Origin: Magnetococcales bacterium | GTDB taxonomy: Bacteria > Pseudomonadota > Magnetococcia > Magnetococcales > DC0425bin3 | Assembly: GCA_015228935.1 (NCBI GenBank) | Contig: JADGCO010000001.1 | Span: forward strand, 1 to 64,000 | Reading direction: 5' to 3' | Length of the DNA stretch: 64,000 nt | Shown here: positions 51,803 to 61,120 of the stretch, one piece after another | How positions within the stretch are numbered: position 1 is the first letter of the stretch | Layout of the letters: each line of letters opens with the position of its first letter | Position numbers and translations under genes: made by a program | The notes under the pieces: model-generated | Told to the model about the DNA's origin: nothing | The model's database searches: none | What the model saw: the letters and a program-made list of their open reading frames with translations, nothing else

Positions 51803-53713
51803 TCAAAAAGAGGGTGCCACCTGTTCTGCGGCTGCCTTTTCTTCGGCAAGGCGTTTGCGAGTCTCTTCCAGTTCGCGCTTCAAGGCATCCGTATCGGCTG
51901 CATGTTCCAGTTTGGTCAGTTTCGACTGTCACTGAATTATCAAGGTGCCAGTCAATTTGCTGCCAGTCAGCGAAACGTTATTGACCGACAAGGCTCCCAC
52001 ATCGAAGTAGTTTGCGTCTTTATCCATGAGGTTCACACCCTCTATGAAAGTTGTGACAACAAACCTGCCCTTTGATAACATGGGGAAATTCTTCATATAC
52101 GAACTTTGGGCAGTCACATTGTTGACTATTGGATTGATAAGGTTGTTGCCATTCAAAGTGATGGTAGCACCGGTCGAGCGCACATGATCACTACTGATGG
52201 TGATGGCATCTATCTTCGAGTTGACCAGGGAAGCTGTAAATTCAGACCCTGTCTCGTTTTTAAAAGTATAGCTTAGTTTGGCGTCGGCAGGAACATTCGC
52301 AGTTAGCAAAGAGTCTCCGTGGATAATCAGATCAACACTATCGATCAACATGCTCATGCGCAATTTATTTGTCGTGCTGGCCACACCATTGACATCAACT
52401 GGTGTCACTTTGAAGCCAAGCTTGACACTTCTGGTCGAAACGCCTCCAAGGGGTTCCCCTTCTGCTTTAGCCACAAATGAAAGCGTATCAACACCACCCC
52501 ATACGGATGCACTTGGAACGAAAGAGGAAATGGTAAAACTGCCATTGGAAGTGACCGGAGTGGTAATACCGTTGACAGTAACGGCATTGTTCACCAACAT
52601 GAAACCACTTTTGCCGGAAACGGTGGAAATGGTTTCCGGGGCTTTGGCAGCTCCCTCGACCAATGTAGAAGATGACACATCTTTCCCGGTGACACTTTGA
52701 ATATTTTTTGCAACATCTGGATTGCTTGCAAGCAAGGCATTCAACCTGGCGACATCCCCGGCGAGCTGATCCAAGATTCCCTTTTGCACCAAAACACTCA
52801 TGTTGCTCAATTTCGTGGAATCGAAGACATTTTTCATCCAAGCATTGGATTGGATTTCACTGAGGATGAAGGAAAGCACACTGGCGATCATGTCATCGGT
52901 GATTTTGAAAGCAGATGCGGCATTTTTGGTGGTATCCGCCATTGCTTCTTTCATTCTATCCTGCATACCTGTCATCATGAAGGTCGTCAGCATGTAGGTC
53001 TGGTCCGCAGACACGGTTGGACCGTAGAATATCTCCTGCGAATTAACCACGAACTGGACCATTTTTTTGGAAATATTCGTTGCGGTTGGAATTTCGACCT
53101 TGGCAGGGTCAGGTTTAGTTTTGTCGAATCTGGAGTCTTCAGCCACAGTGGCAACTTGCATGAGGGCACCTGTTACAGCTTTCATGACGCCGGTGACAAC
53201 ATTTTTGTCTTCCAGTTTTCCGCGATTGTCCTTCAGCACTGTTTGCACATAAGCCAATTCGGCACCAACGGCTCTGATTTTGGCCTCGATAGTGCTGTTC
53301 AAGGCTCTTGCTGTGCCACTTCTGAAGTTGTCATCGATGATTATGGCCCTGAACAGAGGATCACGCAACCGGTCGGCCACGACATCCATGCGCTCCTGGG
53401 CACCAATCAGAAGATGCATATCCTGATCTTGCAAGCTGACCACGATGCTATCCAGGGTAGACCCTGTGACAAAATCGGTTCCTGCCGTGCTGACCAGTCT
53501 GGCAACGTTTTGTGTGGCCCGGACAATCGTATCCCCGGCCAGTGCTGTAATACCAGCCGGGTTGACCAGATTCAGGGAGGTTGCGGACGTGAAAGCAGCA
53601 TCCTTGGCCAAGTTGGCAACTGCTGTTTTGATGACAAAGGATGCCAGTGAATCCAGATCAGTGGTCTTCGCGGTATCAACAAAATTGTAGACAGTCGGAG
53701 ATATGGCACTCGA
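51803..53713 (-). pseudogene. Fragment of a large surface or secreted protein with in-frame stop
   Basis: The frame is open from 53713 with no ATG; the first usable start is TTG at 53611, giving 560 residues to a TGA at 51929-51931. Beyond that TGA the same frame continues for 41 codons ('KLTKLEHAADTDALKREL', 'EETRKRLAEEKAAAEQ') to a second stop at 51803, a plausible coiled-coil C-terminus. Much of the body is Ala/Thr/Ser/Val-rich with beta-rich stretches near the end. No family recognised. Both the missing start and the internal stop argue for a decayed gene, though TGA readthrough or a longer upstream partner cannot be excluded. Confidence 0.5.
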
Positions 53714-54224
53714 TCAATTCAAATAGACGATAAAACAACACCACATTGCATAAATAATGCGATCAACCAATAAATAAACCCATCACCGACGCTTAACTAC
53801 ACCACTCAGGCACTCCTGATGGATCTTTATTTTACTGACAGCGTGCGATAAGAAATCCCCGACACACCCCTGTTCACTCTGATGCATGACAGGCTCTCTT
53901 GAGAGCCGATATCACGATAGCGACAATCGATCACATGGTCAAGCTATTTTTATTATTAATATTTTTTAATTTTAGCGAAATGCAATTTTTTATTACAGTT
54001 CTCCTCCATAACTTTCATGATATCACCTATTTTTTACATATTTACTTACAAAATTTTATCAATCTAAATTTTTTTAGATCACATCCACACAATATAATCA
54101 GAAAGAATTTTATCAAAAAAAGACTCCATCCTGAGACATGAACAAATTTTAAGGCATGGGCGAACGATTCCGTACCTGATGCAAAATGAATGACACCAAC
54201 GCCATCTTCTGGTAACCTGAGGAT
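53714..54224. other. AT-rich gap without a credible gene
   Basis: About 510 bases. 53930-54130 is extremely AT-rich with poly-T runs; the 80-codon frame inside it is Phe/Ile/Asn-rich and looks like composition noise. A GAGAGCC/GGCTCTC-type inverted pair near 53888-53904 is the only structure noticed. Confidence 0.5.
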
Positions 54225-54568
54225 GTGTGGTGCTTGGTGCCACCCAAAGCCAGAGCCGATGCCCTGACCAGACTGGTCATCATCGCCGAACTGCGCAAAT
54301 TGGAACTCGTGGTCATCAAGGAGGCAAACGAAATGGCCATCACCTTCGATGTCATGGAAAATGATGTTTTGCGGGAAATCTTCCTGAAAACACAACAAGA
54401 AAGCGAGAAAAGGGGCGAAAAAAGTTGGAAAACAAATTCGGTATTCTATCCGATGAAACTCGAAACAAAATCCTCAAGGCAAGACGCTCCACCCCGGAAA
54501 AGTGGAGCCTTCATGTGCTGAAAGCCGATACCCTGGAAGATGTTTTCCGTATCAAGGACAAAGAGTGA
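54225..54568 (+). pseudogene. Rpn/DUF4351-like C-terminal remnant with frameshift
   Basis: The first frame reads 'ALTRLVIIAELRKLELVVIK', 'DVMENDVLREIFLKTQQE', and after about 54423 the protein-like sequence continues in another frame ('KLENKFGILSDETRNKIL', 'TPEKWSLHVLKADTLEDVF') to a stop at 54566-54568. This tail resembles the C-terminal end of Rpn/DUF4351-type proteins. There is no nuclease core and the frame is broken, so it is a relic. Third Rpn-like sequence in the window. Confidence 0.55.
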
Positions 54569-54596
54569 ACTGAACGGATGATCGGGACACGGGCGA

Positions 54597-54866
54597 TTAT
54601 TTTTCCTGCTGTCTGCACGCCTTGAGCGCCTTGTGATCTGCGGCGGCCTGCACACAACTCTGCACATGCTGAAGTCTTGCGAGTCGTTCAGCGATATTCT
54701 TGAGAACCTTGGCCTTGTGTTCCGGGAATTTTTCCTGGAGTTTATGGCCATCTCTCCGGCCAGCGTCAGGATTGCCCTGGGGACCTCCCGTTTCAGCGGC
54801 ACTTTGTGTGACACCCGCGACCGTCCAAAACATCACCAACGCAGTCAAAAAGACATATTTTTTCAT
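54597..54866 (-). CDS. Small periplasmic helical protein
   Basis: 89 residues from ATG at 54866, which has CAGGAGAC upstream. Signal peptide to about residue 24 ('VFLTALVMFWTVAGV', 'SAAET'), then a charged helical mature region ('KLQEKFPEHKAKVLKNIAER') with two cysteines ('QSCVQ', 'KACRQ') that can form a disulfide hairpin. No family recognised. Divergent from the respiratory operon and sharing its FNR-box-bearing upstream region. Confidence 0.65.
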   Translation of the reverse strand: MKKYVFLTALVMFWTVAGVTQSAAETGGPQGNPDAGRRDGHKLQEKFPEHKAKVLKNIAERLARLQHVQSCVQAAADHKALKACRQQEK

Positions 54867-55012
54867 TTGCAGTCTCCTGTGATTCCCGGATGCACGGGGC
54901 TTGTCGTGTTGCATGTTACAGAAAAAATTACCGATTTGCAATTAGCGTTCATGACCTGTCAGTAGCGGATCGGCAAGGGTGGGACAGGATGAAGAAAAAA
55001 AATGCACTCCCG

Positions 55013-55026
55013 TTGATCCAGGTCAA
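55013..55026 (+). promoter_or_regulatory. FNR/DNR-type box 1
   Basis: TTGATCCAGGTCAA, a near-perfect match to the TTGAT-N4-(A/G)TCAA consensus of CRP/FNR-family activators. A CATTAT -10-like hexamer lies at 55049-55054, exactly where a class II activated promoter (site centred at -41.5) would place it. Confidence 0.65.
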
Positions 55027-55147
55027 GCACATAGCCATCAATCCATTTCATTATGGCAAAAATCTGTCAAACTGGTCCGGCATGGTAGAGAGACGCTGGC
55101 CGGGATACCGGACGAGAGGCCCATCCCGGATAAAAAAATCACGCGAC

Positions 55148-55161
55148 TTGATCCAGGTCAA
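55148..55161 (+). promoter_or_regulatory. FNR/DNR-type box 2
   Basis: A second, identical TTGATCCAGGTCAA. The nearest -10-like sequence (GATTAT, 55188-55193) is about 4 bases further than ideal. Suggests anaerobic or NO-responsive control of the heme-copper operon. Confidence 0.6.
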
Positions 55162-55289
55162 ATACCTGATCAGGTTCTTCTTTCCAAGATTATCGTTGCC
55201 ATGTAGGATCGCCACTTCAATGTCACCCCGGCGCAGGTTCCGGACTGATGGTACCAGTTCATTGTTCAATTAAATCAAAGGAGAAAAAA

Positions 55290-55457
55290 ATGGCGCAGCA
55301 AGGAAATCATGCTGATGCGGGGGGGGAGGAGATTCCCTTCATGCAAAAGCTGCTGGACAATCCGTTCCAGCTTTTGGCTTTGGGGCTTGTCGTACCCGGT
55401 GTCTTTTACTTGATCTGGGGCCTCATTGAGGCCATCACCATCCCTCTGGCTCAGTAG
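55290..55457 (+). CDS. Small single-helix subunit of heme-copper enzyme
   Basis: 55 residues with one membrane helix ('LLALGLVVPGVFYLIWGLIE') after a short hydrophilic start. AAAGGAGAAAAAA precedes ATG 55290. Position and form match the subunit IIa-type small proteins of ba3-like (B-family) oxidases. It lies 22 bases before subunit II. The longer frame from 55248 lacks a ribosome site. Confidence 0.7.
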   Translation: MAQQGNHADAGGEEIPFMQKLLDNPFQLLALGLVVPGVFYLIWGLIEAITIPLAQ

Positions 55458-55479
55458 AACGAAACGGGAGAAAACCACG

Positions 55480-56019
55480 ATGTCGATCACCCCTCCCTCA
55501 CAGAAAATCTGGTGGAATCAGCCCATCGACAAGATCGAGGCCGCCTGGATTGGCCTGGCCCTGGTCTGGTGTCTCGTGCTGTTCCTGTGGATGCCCTACT
55601 GGCATGTCTTTGGCAAACAAAACCTCTCCTCCGAATCGTACAAGACGACCCCGGCCGCCTTTGAGAAAAAGACGAACGAGATGATCAGCAAGTACACGGT
55701 TCGCAAGGAGGTCAACGGCCAGATGCCCGTCGTTGCCCCCCCCCCGGGCAGCAATGTCTACCTGGCCGCCAGCAAATGGGCCTGGAATCCCATCCTGGAA
55801 CTGAAAAAAGGCCAGAGCTATCGTCTGCACATTTCGTCCCTGGATTGGCAGCATGGGTTTTCCCTGCAACCGGTCAACATGAATCTGCAAATCCTGCCTG
55901 GCTACGAAACCGTGATCACCCTGACACCCACGCAGACAGGGGAATTCGGCGTTGTTTGCAATGAATTCTGCGGGATCGGTCATCATGCCATGCTTGGCAA
56001 GATCTACGTAAAAGATTGA
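55480..56019 (+). CDS. Heme-copper enzyme subunit II with CuA site
   Basis: 179 residues: one membrane helix (~21-38) and a C-terminal cupredoxin. All CuA ligands are present: H125, C160, E162 (backbone), C164, H168 and M171 in 'VVCNEFCGIGHHAM'. CuA accepts electrons from a cytochrome c or similar donor on the outside of the inner membrane. Length and single-helix anchor match B-family (ba3-type) subunit II. GGGAGAAAACC lies before the ATG. Confidence 0.88.
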   Translation: MSITPPSQKIWWNQPIDKIEAAWIGLALVWCLVLFLWMPYWHVFGKQNLSSESYKTTPAAFEKKTNEMISKYTVRKEVNGQMPVVAPPPGSNVYLAASKWAWNPILELKKGQSYRLHISSLDWQHGFSLQPVNMNLQILPGYETVITLTPTQTGEFGVVCNEFCGIGHHAMLGKIYVKD

Positions 56020-56042
56020 AAAGTAAACAGGAGGAATGCAGC

Positions 56043-57773
56043 ATGGCAGGTAACTCATTCAGACAATGTCCCTCATCGGGATTGTACTTTCATCGGAGTG
56101 CCGAATCCCTCATGAAAGCCCACGCCGTCATGGCCGTGGTCTTTTTTCTGATCGGTGGCATTTTCGGACTGTTGGTCATGTTGACCCGCATGCCCAGTGT
56201 CCATCTTCTCTCAGCCGAAGCGTTTTACATGGCCCTGAGTATCCACGGTACGGATATTCTGATCTTCTGGATCATCTTCTTTGAAATCGCGGTTCTTTAT
56301 TTTGCCTCCAGCACCCTGTTGCGGGTGCGACCGGCAATGCCCCAATTGGGTTGGCTCGGATTCATCCTGATGCTCGCCGGTTCCGTGACGACGACGCTCT
56401 CCTTTTTCCGGGGCAACTCCTCCGTCATGTTCACAAGCTATGTACCCATGCCGGCGGAACCCATTTTCTACCTTGGCCTGATCCTGTTCGCCGTGGGTGC
56501 CCTGGTCGGATGCTTCCTGTTCCTGGGAACCCTGGTGATCGCCAAACGGGAAAAAACCTATGAAGGTTCCATCCCCCTGGTGACCTTCGGCGCACTGACC
56601 GCCTGCATCATTGCCATTCTGACCATCGTCATGGGTGCCATCATCCTGATCCCCACCCTGCTCTGGTCCATGGGCTACATCGCCGAAATCGATCCCCTGG
56701 TCTACCGGACCATCTGGTGGGGCCTTGGCCACTCTTCCCAACAGATCAACGTTTCGGCGCAGGTGGCCATCTGGTACGCCATCGCTGCCATCGTCTTTGG
56801 TGCCAAACCCATGTCGGAGAAGGTCAGCCGCGGTGCCTTCCTGCTCTACATCCTGTTCCTGCAACTCGCTTCGGCCCACCACCTGCTCGTGGATCCAGGC
56901 CTCAGCACCAGTTGGAAAGTGTTCAACACGAGCTATGCCATGTACCTCGCGGTCCTGGCCAGCATGGTCCATGGTCTGACCGTCCCCGGCTCCATCGAAG
57001 TGGCCCAACGCAAAAAGGGATTCACCAACGGCCTCTTCGAATGGCTCCGCAAGGCCCCCTGGGACAATCCGGTATTTTCCGGCATGTTCCTCGCCATGAT
57101 CATCTTCGGCTTCATCGGCGGCATCACCGGCGTCGTCATGGGTACCGAACAGATCAACCTGATCATTCACAACACCATTTTCGTTCCCGGTCACTTCCAC
57201 GCCACCGTGGCCGTCGGCACCACCCTGACCTTCATGGCCATCACCTACTTCCTGATCCCGGTCCTTTTCCGCCGGGAACTGATCCTGCCCAAACTGGCAA
57301 AAATTCAGCCCTATCTGTTTGCCGGTGGCATGCTCATGCTCATCCTCTTCATGTTGGGTGCCGGTACCCTGGGTGTACCCCGTCGGCATTGGGACGTGAG
57401 TTTCTCCGACGCTGTCATGAAATTCCAGTTCGCCGGAACCGCCATCACCATGCTCGGCATGGCCGGTGTCGGTGGCATCCTGGCCGCCCTGGGTGGTGCT
57501 GCCTACTGCCTCATCGCTGTCGGTTCCCTGGTCTTCGGCAAACGCCTGGACGACAATGCCTCCCTGTTCTCCAGCTTTGGCTTCCCGATGGCCGCCCCGG
57601 CCTACAAGGTGGATCAACCGGATCGTCTGGCCATGACCCCGGTCGAAAGCCACGGCAGCGAACCTCATGCCGCACCAGGCACCTTCGCACTGGCCCTGGT
57701 CTTCCTGGCCACATTCGTGGTCTACTTCTTCATCAATGCCAAATATCTCTCATCCCTCTGGCATATGAGCTGA
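56043..57773 (+). CDS. Heme-copper subunit I, active-site Tyr replaced by Gln (candidate NO reductase)
   Basis: 576 residues, about 13-14 membrane helices, AGGAGG before ATG 56043. Metal ligands are present: low-spin heme His68, CuB-type His230 and His279-His280, and His384/His386 ('VPGHFHATV'). The 'AHHLLVDPG' around the histidine pair is B-family-like. In ba3-type oxidases the helix VI motif is H-P-x-V-Y with Tyr at His+4 cross-linked and required for O2 chemistry; here it is H-S-S-Q-Q, so the +4 residue is Gln234. Tyr-less, CuA-linked members of this superfamily are known as NO reductase families. With nirS nearby and no norB in the window, NO reduction is a real possibility; O2 reduction is less likely. 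Confidence 0.8.
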   Translation: MAGNSFRQCPSSGLYFHRSAESLMKAHAVMAVVFFLIGGIFGLLVMLTRMPSVHLLSAEAFYMALSIHGTDILIFWIIFFEIAVLYFASSTLLRVRPAMPQLGWLGFILMLAGSVTTTLSFFRGNSSVMFTSYVPMPAEPIFYLGLILFAVGALVGCFLFLGTLVIAKREKTYEGSIPLVTFGALTACIIAILTIVMGAIILIPTLLWSMGYIAEIDPLVYRTIWWGLGHSSQQINVSAQVAIWYAIAAIVFGAKPMSEKVSRGAFLLYILFLQLASAHHLLVDPGLSTSWKVFNTSYAMYLAVLASMVHGLTVPGSIEVAQRKKGFTNGLFEWLRKAPWDNPVFSGMFLAMIIFGFIGGITGVVMGTEQINLIIHNTIFVPGHFHATVAVGTTLTFMAITYFLIPVLFRRELILPKLAKIQPYLFAGGMLMLILFMLGAGTLGVPRRHWDVSFSDAVMKFQFAGTAITMLGMAGVGGILAALGGAAYCLIAVGSLVFGKRLDDNASLFSSFGFPMAAPAYKVDQPDRLAMTPVESHGSEPHAAPGTFALALVFLATFVVYFFINAKYLSSLWHMS

Positions 57774-57783
57774 TATCCACAAC

Positions 57784-57811
57784 CGGGGATGGGCATTTCC
57801 GCCCATCCCCG
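57784..57811 (+). terminator. Hairpin after subunit I
   Basis: CGGGGATGGGC (57784-57794) pairs perfectly with GCCCATCCCCG (57801-57811), 6-base loop, followed by ATTTTCC. Strong enough to attenuate transcription into the heme O synthase gene, giving more structural subunits than assembly factors. Confidence 0.6.
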
Positions 57812-57849
57812 ATTTTCCCACACGACCCTTGCCCGGGAAGAAGCTTACA

Positions 57850-58716
57850 ATGGTCGCCAGAATCAAACATGTATTGACCCTGTTCAAATTACGCATCGGC
57901 GTGGCCATCGTCCTGACTGCCCTGACAGGCTTGGCCGTCACCCCTGGTTCCGCTCTCTCCACCATGCAGGTGCTGGTGCTGACCATGGCCGTGCTGCTCT
58001 CCGCCTCCGCAGCGGGGGGATTCAATCATTATTTCGATTGGGACCTTGACTCACGCATGGCGCGGACCCGCAACCGCCCCTTCGTCGCCGGAACCCTGCC
58101 CCGCTCACCCTGGTGGCTGCCGCTCTTCGGCAGCATGATGCTCCTCCCCTGTGTGGCCGTCATGCTCGCCATCAACGTCACGGCAGGTCTGTTCGTCTTT
58201 CTGGGAGCCTTTTTTTATGGTGGCGTCTATACCTTCTGGCTGAAGCGCCGCACCTGGATGAATATCGTCATCGGTGGCTTGGCTGGCAGCTTTTCCATTC
58301 TCGCCGGGTCCGCAGCCGTCAATCCAGACCTCGGTCCCCTCTCCCTGTGGCTGGCCGTGGTGCTGTTCCTCTGGACGCCGCCCCATTTCTGGAGTCTGGC
58401 CATCACCCTCCGTGCCGACTATGCCGCCGCCGGTGTCCCCATGCTGCCGGTCGTGGTCGGCAATGTCGTATCGTCCCGGGTCATCCTGGGTCATACCGTT
58501 CTCCTGGTCATGGCCTCGATCATGCCCTTTTTCCATGGTCTCGGCTGGGTTTATCTCGCCGGTGTCCTGTTGGGGGGTACCCTGTTCCTGTACCGCAGCA
58601 TTCTCTTGGTCCGCAACCCCGTGCCCCTGGCTGCCAAGGCCAATTTTCTCGCATCCCTCCAGCAGTTGGCCCTCTTTCTGGGTGGTGCTTGCCTGGATCC
58701 CTGGCTGCGGGGTTGA
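57850..58716 (+). CDS. ctaB: Protoheme IX farnesyltransferase (heme O synthase)
   Basis: 288 residues from ATG 57850 with GGGAAG upstream. UbiA-type prenyltransferase with about nine helices and the first aspartate motif 'NHYFDWDLDSRMARTRNRP'; the second motif region has 'LRADYAAAGVPMLPVV'. It adds a farnesyl tail to heme b to make heme O. Its presence says that the heme-copper enzyme uses heme O or a derivative in its active site. Start GTG/TTG further upstream is less likely. Confidence 0.88.
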   Translation: MVARIKHVLTLFKLRIGVAIVLTALTGLAVTPGSALSTMQVLVLTMAVLLSASAAGGFNHYFDWDLDSRMARTRNRPFVAGTLPRSPWWLPLFGSMMLLPCVAVMLAINVTAGLFVFLGAFFYGGVYTFWLKRRTWMNIVIGGLAGSFSILAGSAAVNPDLGPLSLWLAVVLFLWTPPHFWSLAITLRADYAAAGVPMLPVVVGNVVSSRVILGHTVLLVMASIMPFFHGLGWVYLAGVLLGGTLFLYRSILLVRNPVPLAAKANFLASLQQLALFLGGACLDPWLRG

Positions 58717-58717
58717 A

Positions 58718-59542
58718 ATGGCCAACCATGCAGGTCGCGGATGGCTCGTCGGATTGACTCTATGGATGGTTGCTGCAACGTCAGGATGGGCCGAAGGGTA
58801 TACCACCCTGGACAATGAAACAGCCATTCGTACCAGTCAGGCAGTACTGGGCAACAAACTGGATGCTTCCCTCGCCTTCAAGGATCAGGATGGACGTTCT
58901 GTCGCCCTGGGTGATTTTCTGGGCAAACCCCTGGTGATCAGTCTGGTCTTTTCCAGTTGCACCACATCCTGTACCGTGGCCACACGCTTTCTGTCCGATG
59001 TGATCGACAAGGCCCGCGACGCCTTGGGCAAGACCAGTTTCAATGTGGCAACCATCGGTTTTGATACCGCTCATGATACACCATCTGCCATGGCTGCGTT
59101 TGCCAGACGCCAGGATATCCGCTCCCCCGAGTGGAAATTTCTCAGTGCTGATGCCCATACTCTCGATCAATTGATCCGGCAACTCGGATTCGTTTATGTG
59201 CGTTCGACACGCGGCTTCGATCATGTCACCCAGGCCACCATCGTGGATGCCCAAGGAATCATCTATCGACAAGTCTATGGTGATGTCTTCGAAACCCCCC
59301 TGCTGATCGGCCCCCTCAAAGAGTTGATCCTGGGACGACCCGCTCCCCAGGAACCTTTTCTGCTCGAACTCGTGCGGCAGGTGCGCCTCTTTTGTACGGT
59401 CTATGATCCAAAACGGGATGTCTATAGATTCGACCCTTCCCTGTTTGTGGGCATGTTGATCGGTGGTACGATCATTCTGGGGTCATTTGTTCTGCTGATA
59501 CGAGAGATGCGCCGCAGTCGTCGTCTGCGTGACAAACAGTAA
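58718..59542 (+). CDS. SCO1/SenC-type copper chaperone with C-terminal anchor
   Basis: 274 residues from ATG 58718, one base after the previous stop. Signal peptide (~8-24), thioredoxin-like SCO domain with copper-binding CxxxC ('SSCTTSC') and distal His in 'RGFDHVTQATIVDAQG', then an unusual C-terminal membrane helix (~244-263) and a basic tail. SCO proteins load CuA of subunit II. Most SCO proteins are anchored N-terminally, so the C-terminal anchor is atypical. Confidence 0.82.
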   Translation: MANHAGRGWLVGLTLWMVAATSGWAEGYTTLDNETAIRTSQAVLGNKLDASLAFKDQDGRSVALGDFLGKPLVISLVFSSCTTSCTVATRFLSDVIDKARDALGKTSFNVATIGFDTAHDTPSAMAAFARRQDIRSPEWKFLSADAHTLDQLIRQLGFVYVRSTRGFDHVTQATIVDAQGIIYRQVYGDVFETPLLIGPLKELILGRPAPQEPFLLELVRQVRLFCTVYDPKRDVYRFDPSLFVGMLIGGTIILGSFVLLIREMRRSRRLRDKQ

Positions 59543-59557
59543 AACGGAGATCCATTC

Positions 59558-61120
59558 TTGGCTGCCATCCACAAGCTGGGCAATTCGCTTTACGTAACCG
59601 TTGAGCAATGGTTCAACCGGGGCTTTGGCAACCGGTGGAACCCTTTCTACCACCTGGGTTCCCTGACATTTTTCTTTTTCTGGGTCGTTCTGGTCAGCGG
59701 ACTTTATGTCTTTATACTGTTCGAAACCAGTGTGGGACGGGCCTATCTGTCGGTCGAATACATGACCCATGATCAATGGTGGCTGGGCGGCATCATGCGG
59801 TCGCTGCATCGGTATGCCTCGGATGCCGCCATCATCACCATATTTCTCCACATGTTCCGGGAATTTTTCCGGGACCGGTATCGGGATGTGCGCTGGTTTT
59901 CCTGGTTTACCGGCGTCCCGACCCTCTGGCTGGCCGTGATCCTGGGCATCACCGGCTACTGGCTGGTCTGGGACCAGATGGCCATGTACGTGGCCGTGGC
60001 CACTGCGGAATTGATTGACTGGCTGCCGGTGACGCTGGGATCAATGATTCTCAATTTTATCGGCAGCGAGGTATCGGACCGGTTTTTCACCCTCATGTCC
60101 TTCCTGCACCTTTTGGCATTTCCGGTCGGCATGGTATTCATGCTGTGGATTCACGTCAGTCGCATCAGCCAGGTGGAATTTTCCGCCCCTCTTGGTCTCT
60201 CCCTGGGCAGCCTGGGGGCATTGATCATTCTTTCCCTCATCAAGCCCGCCGTCAGCCATGGTCCGGCCAGCCAGGCCATTGCCCCAACCGAACTCCATCT
60301 GGACTGGTTCTACTTGAATATTTATCCATTCCTGGATCAATACGGCCCCGGCTGGGCCTGGGGCATCTCCCTGGGCACCACCCTGTTGCTCATTCTGCTC
60401 CCCTGGTTGCCGCCCAGAAAAGCCAAACCAGCCGCCATCGTCAACCTGGAAACCTGCAACGGTTGCGGTGGTTGCGCCCGTGATTGTCCATTCGGGGCAG
60501 CTTCCATGCAGCCGCGCAAAGATGGCAACAAGCAGTTTCTGCTGCAATCAACGGTGGATCCGGCCCTGTGTACCGCCTGCGGCATCTGTGTAGGGGCCTG
60601 CGGTGCCTCCAACCCCTACCGGCAAGCCAACTCGGATCTGCTGATCGGCATCCATCTGCCGGAGTTCACCGTGGATGAACTGCGCAACAAAACCAATGCC
60701 GCACTCGAAATCCTCGAAAAACAAGACGGTCGAATTCTCGTCTATGGCTGTGATCACGCCGCCGATCTGGATCTGTTGCGCAGCCCCGGCATCGAAGTCA
60801 TCAGCCTTCCCTGTACCGGCATGCTCCCCCCTTCGTTCCTGGATTACGCCCTGAGTCAAGGGGCGGAAGGGGTTGTGGTGACCGGTTGCCGTTCGGGAGA
60901 CTGCTATTATCGACTCGGCAACAAACTGGTCGAGGAACGTCTCGCCGGCAGTCGAGACCCCAAACTGTTCACCCGCACCGACCGCAGCCGCATCCTCGTC
61001 TCCTGGGCCGGCAAGGAGGATCACCTCACCCTCTCCAGAAATATTGCCCGGTTCCGCTCGGAAATGCTGGCGGAAAACGACCGTATTCCCTCCAGTCTGA
61101 CCCTGGAGAAAGCATCATGA
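59558..61120 (+). CDS. Cytochrome b - 2x[4Fe-4S] ferredoxin - MvhD-like fusion
   Basis: 520 residues from TTG 59558 (ACGGAG upstream). Residues ~1-285 are a bc1/b6-type cytochrome b: helix B His pair spaced by 13 ('SLHRYASDAAIITIFLHMF') and helix D pair spaced by 14 ('FLHLLAFPVGMVFMLWIHVS'), the b6-like spacing. Residues ~295-350 hold two [4Fe-4S] motifs, 'CNGCGGCARDCP' and 'CTACGICVGACG'. Residues ~390-475 match the MvhD/hydrogenase delta family ('YGCDHAAD', 'LPCTGMLPPSF', 'VTGCRSGDCYYR'). It should pass electrons between quinone and a cytoplasmic Fe-S partner, or to the heme-copper enzyme. Overlaps the next gene by 4 bases. Confidence 0.85.
   Translation: MAAIHKLGNSLYVTVEQWFNRGFGNRWNPFYHLGSLTFFFFWVVLVSGLYVFILFETSVGRAYLSVEYMTHDQWWLGGIMRSLHRYASDAAIITIFLHMFREFFRDRYRDVRWFSWFTGVPTLWLAVILGITGYWLVWDQMAMYVAVATAELIDWLPVTLGSMILNFIGSEVSDRFFTLMSFLHLLAFPVGMVFMLWIHVSRISQVEFSAPLGLSLGSLGALIILSLIKPAVSHGPASQAIAPTELHLDWFYLNIYPFLDQYGPGWAWGISLGTTLLLILLPWLPPRKAKPAAIVNLETCNGCGGCARDCPFGAASMQPRKDGNKQFLLQSTVDPALCTACGICVGACGASNPYRQANSDLLIGIHLPEFTVDELRNKTNAALEILEKQDGRILVYGCDHAADLDLLRSPGIEVISLPCTGMLPPSFLDYALSQGAEGVVVTGCRSGDCYYRLGNKLVEERLAGSRDPKLFTRTDRSRILVSWAGKEDHLTLSRNIARFRSEMLAENDRIPSSLTLEKAS

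Larger units (their letters stand above)
54867..55289. promoter_or_regulatory. Long regulatory region upstream of the respiratory operon
   Basis: 423 bases without a credible gene. It carries two identical TTGATCCAGGTCAA boxes 135 bases apart, each with a -10-like sequence downstream, and the upstream signals for the small minus-strand gene. Confidence 0.6.

Noticed and set aside
53899-54141. 80-codon frame in the AT-rich gap
   Set aside because: Phe/Ile/Asn-rich product without ribosome site, explained by base composition.
54890-55273. 127-codon plus-strand frame across the FNR boxes
   Set aside because: No ribosome site, no protein-like composition, and it covers the regulatory region.
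56211-57668. 485-codon minus-strand frame
   Set aside because: Antisense to subunit I; extremely Gly/Asp/Glu/His-rich, and overlaps a gene with all metal ligands intact.
55480-57773. Calling the heme-copper genes a standard cytochrome c oxidase or cbb3 oxidase
   Set aside because: Subunit II has CuA, so it is not cbb3, and subunit I lacks the Tyr at His+4 expected for an oxygen-reducing ba3- or aa3-type enzyme.
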